From contig NZ_JAVAIM010000001.1 of NCBI RefSeq assembly GCF_030717945.1, positions 1,301,131-1,365,130 of the forward strand: 64,000 bases of DNA. Direction: 5' to 3'. Numbering within the stretch: the first letter of the stretch is position 1; each line of letters starts with the position of its first letter. The notes under the pieces were generated by a model. The model saw only the letters and a list, made by a program, of their open reading frames with translations, did not search any database and was not told where the DNA came from. A program made the position numbers and the translations under genes. This document shows positions 9,851 through 18,569 of this stretch, piece after piece. This DNA is from Qipengyuania profundimaris (GTDB lineage Bacteria > Pseudomonadota > Alphaproteobacteria > Sphingomonadales > Sphingomonadaceae).

Positions 9851-11224
9851 ATGGATCGTAAGGGCCGGAAGCCTTCGAAAGCTAACTCACGCAGCGGTTT
9901 GGCACGCGGCGTTCTGGCCGTAGCGCTGGTCGCCAGCCTCGGCGCCTGCAGCGGCGGCCTGTTCGGCGGCGGCGATGAGAAGGCGACTCCGACGATCGGC
10001 AATCGCGAACCGATCCTCTCGCGCATCGAAGCCGGTGCCGAAGTCGATCCTGCGCTGGCCGGTGTTGCGGTGGTTCTCCCTCCCGCGCAGGCGAATGACA
10101 GCTGGGCGCAGGCCGGGGGCACGGCCAGCAAGTCCTATGGCCATCTCGCGCTCTCCGCCACGCCGACGCGGGCGTTTACCGCCGAGGTCGCGGGCGGCTC
10201 CAACCGCGAGCGTCTGGGCGCTGCGCCGGTCGTGGGCGGCGGTATGCTGTTCGCGGTCGGTAGTGACGGCGAACTCGATGCTTTCGACGCGCAAACCGGT
10301 GCCAAGCGCTGGGCATTTGCCCCCAACTTGACTGGTGACACGCGCGCTTCCGCGTTTGGCGGCGGCGCGAGCTATGCCGATGGCAAGGTCTACATGACCA
10401 CCGGTGCGGGCGACGTCATCGCCCTCGATGCAAACACCGGCGCGCAGCTGTGGCAGGTCAAGCCCGCCGGTCCATTGCGCGGTTCGCCCACCATCGCCTT
10501 CGGTTCGCTGTTCGTGATGACGCAGGACAACCAGATCTATGCGCTCGACCTGAACGACGGCGCGGTCCAGTGGCAGCAATCCGGTTCGGCGACCCAGGCC
10601 GGCGTTTTCGGCGTGGCGGCGCCTGCTGCAGGGCAGGGTACGGTTATCGCCGGCTACAGTTCGGGCGAGCTCATCGCCCACCGCTACGAAAACGGCCGCA
10701 CGCTGTGGGCCGATGCGCTGGCGCGCACCTCGATCTCGACCTCGGTCAGTTCGCTGACCGATATCGACGCCGATCCGATCATCGACAATGGCCGCGTCTA
10801 CGCGCTGGGCCAGGGCGGCCGCATGGCAGCTTACGAGCTGGTCACCGGGCAGCGCATCTGGGAACTCAGCCTCGCAGGGATTTCCACGCCGGCTATCGCC
10901 GGCGAGTGGATTTTCACCCTTACCGACGATGCCCGTCTGCTGGCCATTGCGCGCAGCACCGGCAAAGTCCGCTGGATCACGCAGCTGGCGCAGTATCGCG
11001 ATCAGGAGGACAAGAAAGGTCCGATCTTCTGGACCGGTCCTGTCCTCGCCGGGAACAACCTCTGGGTCGCCAGCAGTGAAGGCGAGATCTATCGCGTCAG
11101 CACGGGCGAGGGTTCCGCCAGCCTGTTCTACGACCTCGACGAACCGGTCAGCCTGGCTCCGGTGGTGGCTAATAACACGCTCTACATCCTCGACGACAGC
11201 GGCACGGTTACCGCCTTCCGCTAG
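9851..11224 (+). CDS. bamB: Outer membrane assembly lipoprotein BamB (PQQ-like beta-propeller)
   Basis: An eight-bladed beta-propeller lipoprotein of the BAM complex that folds outer-membrane proteins. The lipobox SLGAC-SGG gives a Cys about residue 30, followed by repeated blades such as DGELDAFDAQTGAKRW, GDVIALDANTGAQLW and NQIYALDLNDGAVQW. I choose the ATG at 9851, eight bases after GGAAG; another ATG at 9836 adds five residues. A short GGCCCG/CGGGCC hairpin (9819-9832) sits in the 34-base gap after the YfgM-like gene. The der gene that often follows is absent. Confidence 0.92.
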   Translation: MDRKGRKPSKANSRSGLARGVLAVALVASLGACSGGLFGGGDEKATPTIGNREPILSRIEAGAEVDPALAGVAVVLPPAQANDSWAQAGGTASKSYGHLALSATPTRAFTAEVAGGSNRERLGAAPVVGGGMLFAVGSDGELDAFDAQTGAKRWAFAPNLTGDTRASAFGGGASYADGKVYMTTGAGDVIALDANTGAQLWQVKPAGPLRGSPTIAFGSLFVMTQDNQIYALDLNDGAVQWQQSGSATQAGVFGVAAPAAGQGTVIAGYSSGELIAHRYENGRTLWADALARTSISTSVSSLTDIDADPIIDNGRVYALGQGGRMAAYELVTGQRIWELSLAGISTPAIAGEWIFTLTDDARLLAIARSTGKVRWITQLAQYRDQEDKKGPIFWTGPVLAGNNLWVASSEGEIYRVSTGEGSASLFYDLDEPVSLAPVVANNTLYILDDSGTVTAFR

Positions 11225-11279
11225 GCTTTGCGCTATTCTCTGCCGGGTGTTAACCATTCGGGTGTAGGACGGCGGGGAA

Positions 11280-12638
11280 ATGGATACGCGTGAATCGATC
11301 CCGGTGACGCGGCCGAAGAGCGATGTCTCTGCGGCTGTCGGGCTGGTCGGCCTGGCCGGGCTGTTCGGCTGGGTCCTGTTCGCGCGCGCCTATCCCGCGA
11401 TTGCCACCAGCCTCGACCTGCCCGGCCCGCGCGAGGTCATGTCCGGTCCGCACGCAGCATTGGTCGGCCTGCTCGCCGCGGCGCTGCCGATGGCGCTGTG
11501 GTCGGTAGTGGTGGAGAAGGTGCATCGTCGCCCCAGCACCGGGCTCGACTGGTCGCTCGGCCGCACGCGACAGCCCGATCGTGCGGACACGCTGATCAAG
11601 CTCATCGGCCTGTGGGCGACCTGGGCGATCATCGCTGCGCTCTACTGCCTGTGCCGCTGGTACTGGAGCGGGAATTACCTCTTCTCGATGCGGGTGCTGG
11701 GTTATGCGGCGATTCCGCTCATGGTGCTGTCGGTCCCCTATGTGTTCTGGATCGATCGCTACATGGTGAACCCGCGCGACCATGCCTGGCACTTCGGGGC
11801 ACTGCTCGTTCGCAAGGCCGGGTGGCAGGTCGATGAAGTCAAGGCGCATTGGCGCAGCTGGATCATCAAGGCCTTCTTCACCGCCTTCATGATCTCCATC
11901 ATCCCGTTTGCCTTCCGCAACGTGGTGGAAGCCGATTTCGGATTGCTCGCCCAGCGCCCCGAGCAATTAGCGCTGATGATTATCGAAGTCATGTTCATGG
12001 TCGACGTGATGATCGGCACGGTCGGCTATATCGTCACCATGCGCCCGCTCGACGCCCACATTCGCAGCGGCAATCCCTTCCTGGCAGGCTGGGTGGCGGC
12101 GCTGATCTGTTACCCGCCGATCGTCTGGGGCATTCTGGGCGAGGGCAAGGCGATCAATTACGAGCTCGGTACGCCGGGATGGATATTCTGGCTGGAGGGC
12201 AACGATCTCGCGCTCGCTGCATGGGGCGCGCTGCTGGTGGTGCTGACCGCGTTCTACGCCTGGGCGACCTTCGCCTTCGGCCTGCGCTTTTCGAACCTCA
12301 CCTATCGCGGCGTGCTCACGAACGGGCCATACCGCTTCACGCGCCATCCGGCCTATGTGTCGAAGAACCTGTTCTGGTGGTGCGCGACGCTGCCCTTCCT
12401 GGTGCAGGACGGTTCATGGGTGGAAACCATCCGCAATTGCTTTTTCCTGCTGGTGGTCAACGCGATCTATTTCTGGCGGGCCAAGACCGAGGAAGCGCAT
12501 CTGCTGCGCGAGGATGAAAAATATCGCGTGTACTACGCGTATATGGCGCAGCACGGCCTTCTGACCGCGCCGCTCACACGCCTGCAGCGATTGGTCTGGA
12601 AGCCGCGCGAAACTCTGGCACCGCAGCCCGCGGAGTAA
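11280..12638 (+). CDS. Isoprenylcysteine carboxyl methyltransferase-family membrane protein
   Basis: A 452-residue polytopic inner-membrane protein with roughly ten hydrophobic segments. The C-terminal part carries the ICMT/phospholipid-methyltransferase signature, GPYRFTRHPAYVSKN followed by RAKTEEAHLLREDEKYRVY, which binds S-adenosylmethionine. Bacterial members methylate unknown lipid or amine substrates; the long N-terminal membrane region is extra to the minimal family domain. GGCGGGGA precedes the ATG. TTAACCAT, a CtrA-type half-site, lies at about 11250, but a single half-site proves little. Confidence 0.78.
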   Translation: MDTRESIPVTRPKSDVSAAVGLVGLAGLFGWVLFARAYPAIATSLDLPGPREVMSGPHAALVGLLAAALPMALWSVVVEKVHRRPSTGLDWSLGRTRQPDRADTLIKLIGLWATWAIIAALYCLCRWYWSGNYLFSMRVLGYAAIPLMVLSVPYVFWIDRYMVNPRDHAWHFGALLVRKAGWQVDEVKAHWRSWIIKAFFTAFMISIIPFAFRNVVEADFGLLAQRPEQLALMIIEVMFMVDVMIGTVGYIVTMRPLDAHIRSGNPFLAGWVAALICYPPIVWGILGEGKAINYELGTPGWIFWLEGNDLALAAWGALLVVLTAFYAWATFAFGLRFSNLTYRGVLTNGPYRFTRHPAYVSKNLFWWCATLPFLVQDGSWVETIRNCFFLLVVNAIYFWRAKTEEAHLLREDEKYRVYYAYMAQHGLLTAPLTRLQRLVWKPRETLAPQPAE

Positions 12639-12941
12639 TCAGCCGAGCGGATTGCCCTCGTCGGTCTCGTAGATGCGAATATCGCGCGAGGCGGGCGGAT
12701 TGTCGGCCATCACCTTCTGGAATTCCGCCATGTGAGCGGATGTGCCATGCGCATCCAGCGCCGCCTGGTCGCGCCAGCGCTCGAACAGCACCAGCGTATC
12801 GGGATCGGCCAGATCGGTGGCGAAGGCATAGTCGAGGCAGCCGTCTTCCGCACGGCTGGCGCGGACCATTTCGACGATCGCCTTGCGCGTCGCGGCATCG
12901 ATCGTGCGGCCCAGCTTGATGGTGCCATTGATCTGGATCAT
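12639..12941 (-). CDS. Antibiotic biosynthesis monooxygenase (ABM) domain protein
   Basis: A 100-residue single-domain protein of the dimeric alpha/beta-barrel ABM superfamily. It has the typical opening strand (IQINGTIKL), EDGCLDYAFATDLADPDTLVLFERW in the core, and AHGTSAHMAEFQ. Such proteins include quinol monooxygenases of the YgiN type. GAAGGGAAAGAGCG precedes the ATG. It lies 16 bases after the glutamate-cysteine ligase gene and is probably in its transcript. A redox-related housekeeping role is an inference. Confidence 0.85.
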   Translation of the reverse strand: MIQINGTIKLGRTIDAATRKAIVEMVRASRAEDGCLDYAFATDLADPDTLVLFERWRDQAALDAHGTSAHMAEFQKVMADNPPASRDIRIYETDEGNPLG

Positions 12942-12957
12942 CGCTCTTTCCCTTCGC

Positions 12958-14328
12958 TCAGAAACTGTATTTGTAGACGCGCTCGATATCGCCGCCCCAT
13001 TCGCCATGATAGCGATCGAGCAGGACCTGCGCGGGCACCTTCCCGCTGGCGACGATCTCGTCGAGCGTTTCGAGGAACCCGGTTTCGTTGTCGCCCGACG
13101 AGTTGAGACGCGCGCGGGAGGCGAGCCCGGCGCGGGCAATGGCCAAGACCTCTTTCGCGAGATCGCGCAAGGTGCCACCGCCCGGAATCGGTGCAGCGAG
13201 CGCCTGCTTCGGCACAGCGTTGCGGAGCGCCTCGCGCTCTTCCATCGTCCAGTGCCTGACCAGATCCCATGCGCCGTCGAGTGCGCCTTGGTCATAAAGC
13301 AGGCCGACCCAGAAAGCGGGGAGGGCGCAGATCCGACTCCACGGGCCCCCGTCGGCACCGCGCATTTCGAGGAAGCTCTTCAGGCGGACTTCGGGGAAAG
13401 CGGTGGAGAGGTGGTCCCACCAGTCGCTCTCGGTCGGTTTCTCGCCGGGCAGGACTTCGAGTTCGCCCTTGAGGAAATCGCGGAAACTGTGCCCTGCCGC
13501 ATCGATATATTTCCCGTCGCGGAAGACGAAATACATCGGCACGTCGAGCATGTAGTCGGCCCAGCGCTCGTAACCGAAGCCGTCCTCGAACACGAAGGGC
13601 AGCATGCCGGTGCGGTGCGGGTCGGTGTCGCTCCAGATGTGGCTGCGGTAGGACAGGTAACCGTTCGGTTTCCCTTCGGTGAAGGGCGAATTGGCGAAGA
13701 GCGCGGTCGCGAGCGGCTGGAGCGCGAGGCCGGTGCGGAATTTCTGCGCCATGTCCGCCTCGCTCGAATAATCGAGGTTCACCTGGATGGTGCAGGTGCG
13801 CAGCATCATGTCGAGGCCCAGCGTGCCGACGCGGGGCATGTGGCGCTTCATGATTTCGTAGCGACCCTTGGGCATCATCGGCAGTTCTTCGCGGGTCTTG
13901 TCGGGCCACATGCCAAGGCCGAGGAACCCGACGCCGCAATCCTCGCCGACGCGCTTCACCTGGTCGAGATGCCGCCCGGTTTCCGCGCAGGTCTGGTGCA
14001 GGTTTTCCAGCGGTGCACCCGACAGTTCGAGCTGGCCGGCTGGTTCGAGGCTGACCGTTCCGTCCTCCCCGCGCATGGCGATGACCTTGCCGCCCTCTTC
14101 CACCGGTTCCCAGCCGAACTGGCGCAGGCTCATCAGGATGTCGCGGATGCCGCCTTTTTCGTCGTAGGACGGTGCGCGGAAGTCGCTACGGTGGAAGACG
14201 AGTTTTTCGTGCTCGGTGCCGATGCGCCACTGGTCCTTGGGCTTCTCCCCGCGCTGCATCGGGGCGACCAGCTGGTCGCGGGATTCGATGACGGGATCGG
14301 CGTTGCCGGAGGTCTCGCGCGTGCTCAT
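12958..14328 (-). CDS. gshA: Glutamate-cysteine ligase (plant/alphaproteobacterial type)
   Basis: Catalyses ATP-dependent joining of glutamate and cysteine, the first and limiting step of glutathione synthesis. At 456 residues it belongs to the GCS2 family found in plants and alphaproteobacteria rather than the E. coli type. Landmarks are WRIGTEHEK near residue 35, EPAGQLELSGAPL, the FLGLGMWPDKTR segment and MMLRTCTIQVNLDYSSE. The ATG at 14328 fits the usual N-terminus. It is followed by the ABM gene in the same direction. Confidence 0.93.
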   Translation of the reverse strand: MSTRETSGNADPVIESRDQLVAPMQRGEKPKDQWRIGTEHEKLVFHRSDFRAPSYDEKGGIRDILMSLRQFGWEPVEEGGKVIAMRGEDGTVSLEPAGQLELSGAPLENLHQTCAETGRHLDQVKRVGEDCGVGFLGLGMWPDKTREELPMMPKGRYEIMKRHMPRVGTLGLDMMLRTCTIQVNLDYSSEADMAQKFRTGLALQPLATALFANSPFTEGKPNGYLSYRSHIWSDTDPHRTGMLPFVFEDGFGYERWADYMLDVPMYFVFRDGKYIDAAGHSFRDFLKGELEVLPGEKPTESDWWDHLSTAFPEVRLKSFLEMRGADGGPWSRICALPAFWVGLLYDQGALDGAWDLVRHWTMEEREALRNAVPKQALAAPIPGGGTLRDLAKEVLAIARAGLASRARLNSSGDNETGFLETLDEIVASGKVPAQVLLDRYHGEWGGDIERVYKYSF

Positions 14329-14370
14329 GGTCGGTGGCGTTAGAAAACCGAACCTTTGGAGGGAAGCCTT

Positions 14371-15126
14371 TTATTCTTCGTCCAGCCAGTCGCCCGCTTC
14401 CGCCATCCACACGGCGGTCCCGGCGATGGCCGCCGTCTCGCCGCGCAGGATCCTCGGGCCGAGGCTGATCGCGACGGAGGCGGGATGCGCGCGGATCGCG
14501 GCCCGTTCGGCATCGTCGAAGCCGCCTTCGGGGCCGACCAGCAGCGCGGCCGGTCCCTCGGCATAGCAAAAGGCGTCGGCGGCCGGTTCGCCGCCATCCT
14601 CGTCGGCAAAGAACAGGTGGCGGTCCTGCGGCCAGTCGCGCAGCAAGGCGTCGAGTTTTGCGACCGGTGCGATCTCGGGCAGGGCGGTGCGCGCGCATTG
14701 CTCGGCCGCTTCGGTCACGATCGTGTCGGCGCGTTCGGGATTGAGCTTGTCCGCCACGCAGCGCCGGGTGACGACAGGGGCGATGCGCGCGACGCCGAGC
14801 TCGGTCGCTTTCTCGAGCACGAGATCGAAGCGGTCTTTCTTGAGCAGCGCGGGGCAGAGCCAGAAATCCGGCACCGGCTCGCGCAGGCGCAGGTGCTGCC
14901 CGACCTCGAGCTGGACGCGGCGCTTGTCGACTTGCGTGACACTCGCGGCCCATTCTCCCGTGAGATCGTCGCACAGGATCACCGCATCGCCCTCGTCAAC
15001 GCGCATGACCCGGGCGAGGTAATTGGCCTGGTTGCCTTCGACGGCGATAGTCCGGCCGGAGCCGAGTTCGTTCTCGACGAACAGGCGCGGTGCACTCTTG
15101 GGCGGCCAGGCGGGTGTTGCGGGCAT
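14371..15126 (-). CDS. rsmE: 16S rRNA (uracil1498-N3)-methyltransferase
   Basis: Methylates U1498 of 16S rRNA using S-adenosylmethionine. The 251-residue protein has the N-terminal PUA-like domain (RLFVENELGSG) and a C-terminal SPOUT knot with the signature loops LLVGPEGGFDDAE and SLGPRILRGETA. The start at 15126 gives MPATPAWPPK; the frame stays open further, but that region is antisense to ubiA. It lies 42 bases upstream of the glutamate-cysteine ligase gene on the same strand and diverges from ubiA with only 39 bases between starts. Confidence 0.93.
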   Translation of the reverse strand: MPATPAWPPKSAPRLFVENELGSGRTIAVEGNQANYLARVMRVDEGDAVILCDDLTGEWAASVTQVDKRRVQLEVGQHLRLREPVPDFWLCPALLKKDRFDLVLEKATELGVARIAPVVTRRCVADKLNPERADTIVTEAAEQCARTALPEIAPVAKLDALLRDWPQDRHLFFADEDGGEPAADAFCYAEGPAALLVGPEGGFDDAERAAIRAHPASVAISLGPRILRGETAAIAGTAVWMAEAGDWLDEE

Positions 15127-15165
15127 GGCTTTGCAGGTGGCACGTCGGAGGTTAGGGAGCAAGCG

Positions 15166-16080
15166 ATGAGCGAAACCGCCAACCCCGACGTCGTCCCCGA
15201 CAGCGAACATAAAGGCCTCGTCGCGCGGCTGCCGCAATTGCCGTGCGATCTTGCGATGCTGGCGCGGTTCGACCGACCGATCGGCTGGTGGCTGCTGTTC
15301 TGGCCCTGCGCCTGGGGCGTGTGGCTGGCCGGGGCGGGATGGCAAGTCGCACTGCTCGGCTGGTTGCTGGTCGGCAGTATCGCGATGCGCGGTGCGGGCT
15401 GCGTCTATAACGATATCGTCGATGCAAGGCTCGATAGGAAGGTGACCCGGACTGCAAGTCGTCCGGTGGCCAGCGGACGTGTTTCGAAGAAGGTAGCTTG
15501 GGGTTGGTTGCTCGCACTGTGCCTGATCGGCCTGCTCGTCCTCGTCCAGTTGCGCCCCCTCGCGCAAGGTGTAGCGCTAGCGAGTATCGCTCTTGTCGCC
15601 GCCTATCCCTTCATGAAGCGCATCACTTGGTGGCCGCAGGCTTGGCTCGGCATGGTGTTCACCTGGGGCCTGCTGGTCGGCTGGACGCAGTTGCGCGCCG
15701 ACAATTGGGACGCTCTGGCTTCAATGTACGCAGGCGCAGCGCTGTGGGTCATCGGCTACGACACGATCTACGCGCTGCAGGACCGCGAGGACGATGCGCT
15801 GGTCGGCATCCGCTCCAGCGCGCTGCGGCTCGGCGGCCATGTGACCGGCGGCGTGGCGCTGTTCTATGCTGGCGCAGTGGCCCTGTGGGCGCTCGCCTTC
15901 TGGCTCTACCGTGCGGACTGGATCGCGCTGCTCGCGCTGCTCCCCGCCGCAGCACATCTCGCGTGGCAGGTCGCGACGCTCGATGCGGAGGACCCCGCCA
16001 ATCCGCTCGATCGCTTCCGCTCGAACCGCTGGACCGGCGCGCTGGTTGCCGCCGCATGCTTTGTCGTGGGCAACGCCTGA
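15166..16080 (+). CDS. ubiA: 4-hydroxybenzoate polyprenyltransferase
   Basis: Attaches the polyprenyl tail to 4-hydroxybenzoate in ubiquinone synthesis, in the inner membrane. The 304-residue protein has about eight hydrophobic helices and two Asp-rich motifs, YNDIVDARLDRKV (NDxxD) near residue 80 and YDTIYALQDREDD near residue 200, which bind the Mg-diphosphate. TRTASRPVASG between them is typical of UbiA. TTAGGGAGC precedes the ATG. Its TGA overlaps the ATG of the SRAP gene (TGATG). Confidence 0.94.
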   Translation: MSETANPDVVPDSEHKGLVARLPQLPCDLAMLARFDRPIGWWLLFWPCAWGVWLAGAGWQVALLGWLLVGSIAMRGAGCVYNDIVDARLDRKVTRTASRPVASGRVSKKVAWGWLLALCLIGLLVLVQLRPLAQGVALASIALVAAYPFMKRITWWPQAWLGMVFTWGLLVGWTQLRADNWDALASMYAGAALWVIGYDTIYALQDREDDALVGIRSSALRLGGHVTGGVALFYAGAVALWALAFWLYRADWIALLALLPAAAHLAWQVATLDAEDPANPLDRFRSNRWTGALVAAACFVVGNA

Positions 16081-16700
16081 TGTGCAATCTCTACCGGATG
16101 ACCAAGACCACCGATGAGGTCGCCAAATGGTTCGACGCGGTCAATGCACTCGGGGGGGCGAACTTCGCAGAGGAAGTATTTCCCGGCTATCCCGGTGCCG
16201 TGGTCGCTGAAGGCCAGCTCCAGCAGATGACCTGGGGTTTCCCGCTGGTGATGAAGGGCAAGAGCGGCCAGCCGCTGAAGCCCAAACCGGTCAACAATGC
16301 GCGCACCGACAAGCTCGACAGCTTCTTCTGGGGCTACAGCTTCGAAGAGCGCCGCTGCATCATCCCGGTGACGGCCTGGGCGGAGGCCGAGGGTCCCAAG
16401 GGTGGCAAGACGCGCAGCTGGATGTCGCGGCCAGATGCGGAAGTCTTCGCCGTCGCCGGTGTCTGGCGCGAGTCGAATGAATGGGGTCGCTGTTATTCGA
16501 TGGTGATGACCGATGCGGACGGGCTGGCGACAGAGGTCCATTCGCGCATGCCGGTGCTGCTAGAAGATGCGGACATCGGCGTCTGGACCGGCGGCTCACC
16601 CGACGATGCGCGCGCTCTGTGCAAGCCCTGGCAAGGCGATCTGACCCTCGACCGCACGGGCGTACCGTGGTCCGGTCGTGGACAAGTCTCGTTGCTCTGA
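16080..16700 (+). CDS. SRAP-family (YedK/HMCES-like) abasic-site DNA protein
   Basis: The 206-residue SOS-response-associated peptidase domain protein forms a thiazolidine crosslink with abasic sites in single-stranded DNA. The catalytic Cys2 follows the initiator Met (MCNLYR), the PVNNARTDK segment binds DNA, and EVHSRMPVLL supplies the conserved His. The start is at base 16080, sharing one base with the ubiA stop, so translation is probably coupled. No LexA box was noticed. Confidence 0.9.
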   Translation: MCNLYRMTKTTDEVAKWFDAVNALGGANFAEEVFPGYPGAVVAEGQLQQMTWGFPLVMKGKSGQPLKPKPVNNARTDKLDSFFWGYSFEERRCIIPVTAWAEAEGPKGGKTRSWMSRPDAEVFAVAGVWRESNEWGRCYSMVMTDADGLATEVHSRMPVLLEDADIGVWTGGSPDDARALCKPWQGDLTLDRTGVPWSGRGQVSLL

Positions 16701-16746
16701 CCACGCAAACTTGAGCGACTCGGTGCGGTGTGCCTAGCCTTGCTGC

Positions 16747-17073
16747 ATGACGGACACATTCGTCGCCCTTTCCGATCCCACGCGCCGGCTCCTGCTGGAC
16801 CGGCTGAGCGAGCAGGGCGGGCTTACGCTCTCCGATCTCAGCGCGGAGCTGCCAATGTCGCGGCAGGCGGTGGCCAAGCATCTCGCGGTGCTTGAGGCGG
16901 CAGAACTGGTCGCGAGCGAGCGCGACGGGCGATGCAAGCGGCACTACCTCAACCCGATGCCACTGGCGAAGATGGCGCGGCGCTGGCTAGGGCGGTTCGA
17001 GGACGTGCCGATGACCGCGCTGGCGGGTTATCACGGGTCCGAAGGGAATCAGGGCTTCGCTCCACGGATGTAG
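16747..17073 (+). CDS. ArsR-family winged-helix transcriptional regulator
   Basis: A 108-residue regulator beginning MTDTFVALSDPTRRLLLDRL, the classic ArsR start. The recognition helix lies in LPMSRQAVAKHLAVLEAAEL and the wing in ERDGRCKRHYLN. There is a single Cys and no obvious metal-binding CxC motif, so it resembles the SmtB-like regulators paired with SRPBCC proteins, though no such partner is adjacent. It is convergent with the VOC gene, and its target is unknown. Confidence 0.85.
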   Translation: MTDTFVALSDPTRRLLLDRLSEQGGLTLSDLSAELPMSRQAVAKHLAVLEAAELVASERDGRCKRHYLNPMPLAKMARRWLGRFEDVPMTALAGYHGSEGNQGFAPRM

Positions 17074-17126
17074 CCGGTTGCGGCGGTTGACGACGGCGAG
17101 CGAACAGCGGCTTGCGCGGCATGATC

Positions 17127-17501
17127 TCATTCATAGCTGACCACCTCGAACTCGATCCCGTCCCAGTCGAAGAAATAGAAACTGCGCGGGCCGGGCTCGT
17201 ATTTCCCGTGATTGAACGTTTCGAGGCCATGCTCGATCACGACCGCTTCGGCGGCGTCGAGATCGTCGACCGCGATGCCGATGTGGTTCATCGGCACGCT
17301 CTTGGCGAAATCACCGGCAATCCGCGGGCTGGTGTGTATGGCGACATAGGCATGATCGTCGCCGAGGTGGGTCGAGCGTCCGTTGTCGAGCGAGGGCCCT
17401 TCCCAGCGGCGGTGCCAGCCGGTCAGCTGTTCGAGCAGCCTGGCGCTGCGTTCACCGTCGGTGACCGAGAAATTGACGTGTTCTAACCGTGCATTGGCCA
17501 T
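17127..17501 (-). CDS. VOC-family (glyoxalase-like) protein under a SoxR box
   Basis: A 124-residue vicinal oxygen chelate protein with two beta-alpha-beta-beta-beta units: LEHVNFSVTD opens the first and PMNHIGIAVDD the second, and a C-terminal DWDGIEFEVVSYE supplies the usual last metal-ligand Glu. The substrate is unknown. AGGAG precedes the ATG. Its minus-strand promoter overlaps an 18-base SoxR box, with -35 TTGACC (17565-17560) and 19 bases to CATCAA. SoxR-activated promoters characteristically have such an overlong spacer, so the gene is probably induced by redox-cycling compounds. Confidence 0.85.
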   Translation of the reverse strand: MANARLEHVNFSVTDGERSARLLEQLTGWHRRWEGPSLDNGRSTHLGDDHAYVAIHTSPRIAGDFAKSVPMNHIGIAVDDLDAAEAVVIEHGLETFNHGKYEPGPRSFYFFDWDGIEFEVVSYE

Positions 17502-17543
17502 GGATAATCTCCTGTTCGAATGGCGATGCACGCATTGATGCAA

Positions 17544-17561
17544 CCTCAAGCTAAGTTGAGG
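17544..17561. promoter_or_regulatory. SoxR box between soxR and the VOC gene
   Basis: CCTCAAGCTAAGTTGAGG is an interrupted palindrome (CCTCAA / TTGAGG) nearly identical to the known SoxR operator of the soxS promoter. It lies between the divergent VOC and soxR genes. On the minus strand it sits in a 19-base spacer between TTGACC and CATCAA. On the plus strand TTGAGG and TATAAG are 17 bases apart and could serve soxR itself. Confidence 0.85.
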
Positions 17562-17592
17562 TCAAGGTTTAATTGCGCTATAAGTCTGATCG

Positions 17593-18030
17593 ATGAAAGC
17601 GAACGACCTGCTCAGCATCGGCGAACTCGCCCGCCGCACCGGCCTGAGCGTGTCTGCGATTCGGTTCTACGAAGACAGGGGTCTGGTCGAGCCGATGCGC
17701 ACCGGCGGCAACCAGCGCCGCTTCCTGCGCAGCGATATCCGGCGTCTCAGCTTCATCCTGATCGCGCAGAATCTCGGTCTGTCGCTGGCGGAGATCGAGG
17801 AGGCGATGAAGGGCCTGCCGCATGGCCGCACGCCAAATGCCGCCGACTGGAAGCGGATCAGCGGCGCGATCCGCCAGCGCATCGATGCACAGATCGTGCA
17901 GCTGGAGAAGGTCCGCGAGGACCTCGACGGCTGCATCGGCTGCGGCTGCCTGAGCCTGAAAAAATGCGCGCTCTACAATGCGAACGACAAATGGGGCGAG
18001 AGCGGCAAGGGGCCGCGTGTCTTGCGTTAG
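17593..18030 (+). CDS. soxR: Redox-sensing MerR-family activator SoxR
   Basis: A 145-residue transcription factor. The N-terminal winged helix (LLSIGELARRTGLSVSAIRFYEDRG) binds DNA, a dimerisation helix follows, and the [2Fe-2S] ligands are C114, C117, C119 and C125 with the exact CX2CX5-containing spacing of E. coli SoxR (CIGCGCLSLKKC). Oxidation of the cluster by redox-cycling agents switches on target promoters. There is no soxS; in non-enteric bacteria SoxR acts directly on its targets, here most likely the divergent VOC gene. Its last four bases overlap the convergent PagL-like gene. Confidence 0.95.
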   Translation: MKANDLLSIGELARRTGLSVSAIRFYEDRGLVEPMRTGGNQRRFLRSDIRRLSFILIAQNLGLSLAEIEEAMKGLPHGRTPNAADWKRISGAIRQRIDAQIVQLEKVREDLDGCIGCGCLSLKKCALYNANDKWGESGKGPRVLR

Positions 18031-18566
18031 AAGGCGAGGTTTGCGCGCACACCGATCATGTCGATGCCGGGGTTCTGCTGTGAATTGAACAGGCGCGCAT
18101 TGCTGATGTGTACCCAGCTCGCCTCGACCGAGACGCGCTCCGATACCGGCAGGCCGATCGCGATCTCAGGCTCGAACAGCACGCGGCTGCCGAGGTCGGT
18201 GCGGATGCGGGTCTCGGGGTCGAGCCTGAACGCAGGCGCGTCGTGCAGGGCGAGGCCGACACCGGGGCGCAGGTACACCGGACCCAGATCGATCTTCCAG
18301 CTCACGCCCGCCGCCACGAAGTTGGTATCGCCCGCCGTATTGACCGACCCAAAAGCATAGAGCGACGGCTTGCCGACGAAGGCCAGCGCCTCGATCGGTT
18401 CGCTCCGAACGCCTGCCTGAAGATCGATGCCGTCCTCGTTCGTCTCGAAGGTGAAGGGCGTATCGACACCATGCGCCATGACGCCGCCATAGACCTCACC
18501 CGCATGGGCCGAGGTCGCAGCGGCTGAAACGAGGCAGGCGCCAATGATGGAAAAAAGGCGTTTCAT
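18027..18566 (-). CDS. pagL: PagL-like lipid A 3-O-deacylase (acyloxyacyl hydrolase family)
   Basis: A 179-residue outer-membrane beta-barrel with a signal peptide (residues 1-22, cut near AHA-G) and a C-terminal Phe. The catalytic His153 and Ser155 are in SWVHISNARL. PagL enzymes use a Glu about 12 residues after the Ser; here the matching position appears to be Asp169 in NPGID after a two-residue longer loop, so activity is uncertain. The ATG at 18566 starts the signal sequence. A nine-pair hairpin (18570-18595) ends only three bases before it. Confidence 0.8.
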   Translation of the reverse strand: MKRLFSIIGACLVSAAATSAHAGEVYGGVMAHGVDTPFTFETNEDGIDLQAGVRSEPIEALAFVGKPSLYAFGSVNTAGDTNFVAAGVSWKIDLGPVYLRPGVGLALHDAPAFRLDPETRIRTDLGSRVLFEPEIAIGLPVSERVSVEASWVHISNARLFNSQQNPGIDMIGVRANLAF

Positions 18567-18569
18567 TCG

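Noticed and set aside
14356-15165. Upstream extension of the ubiA frame
   Set aside because: Antisense to rsmE; the ATG at 15166 has a good ribosome site and starts the family-like N-terminus.
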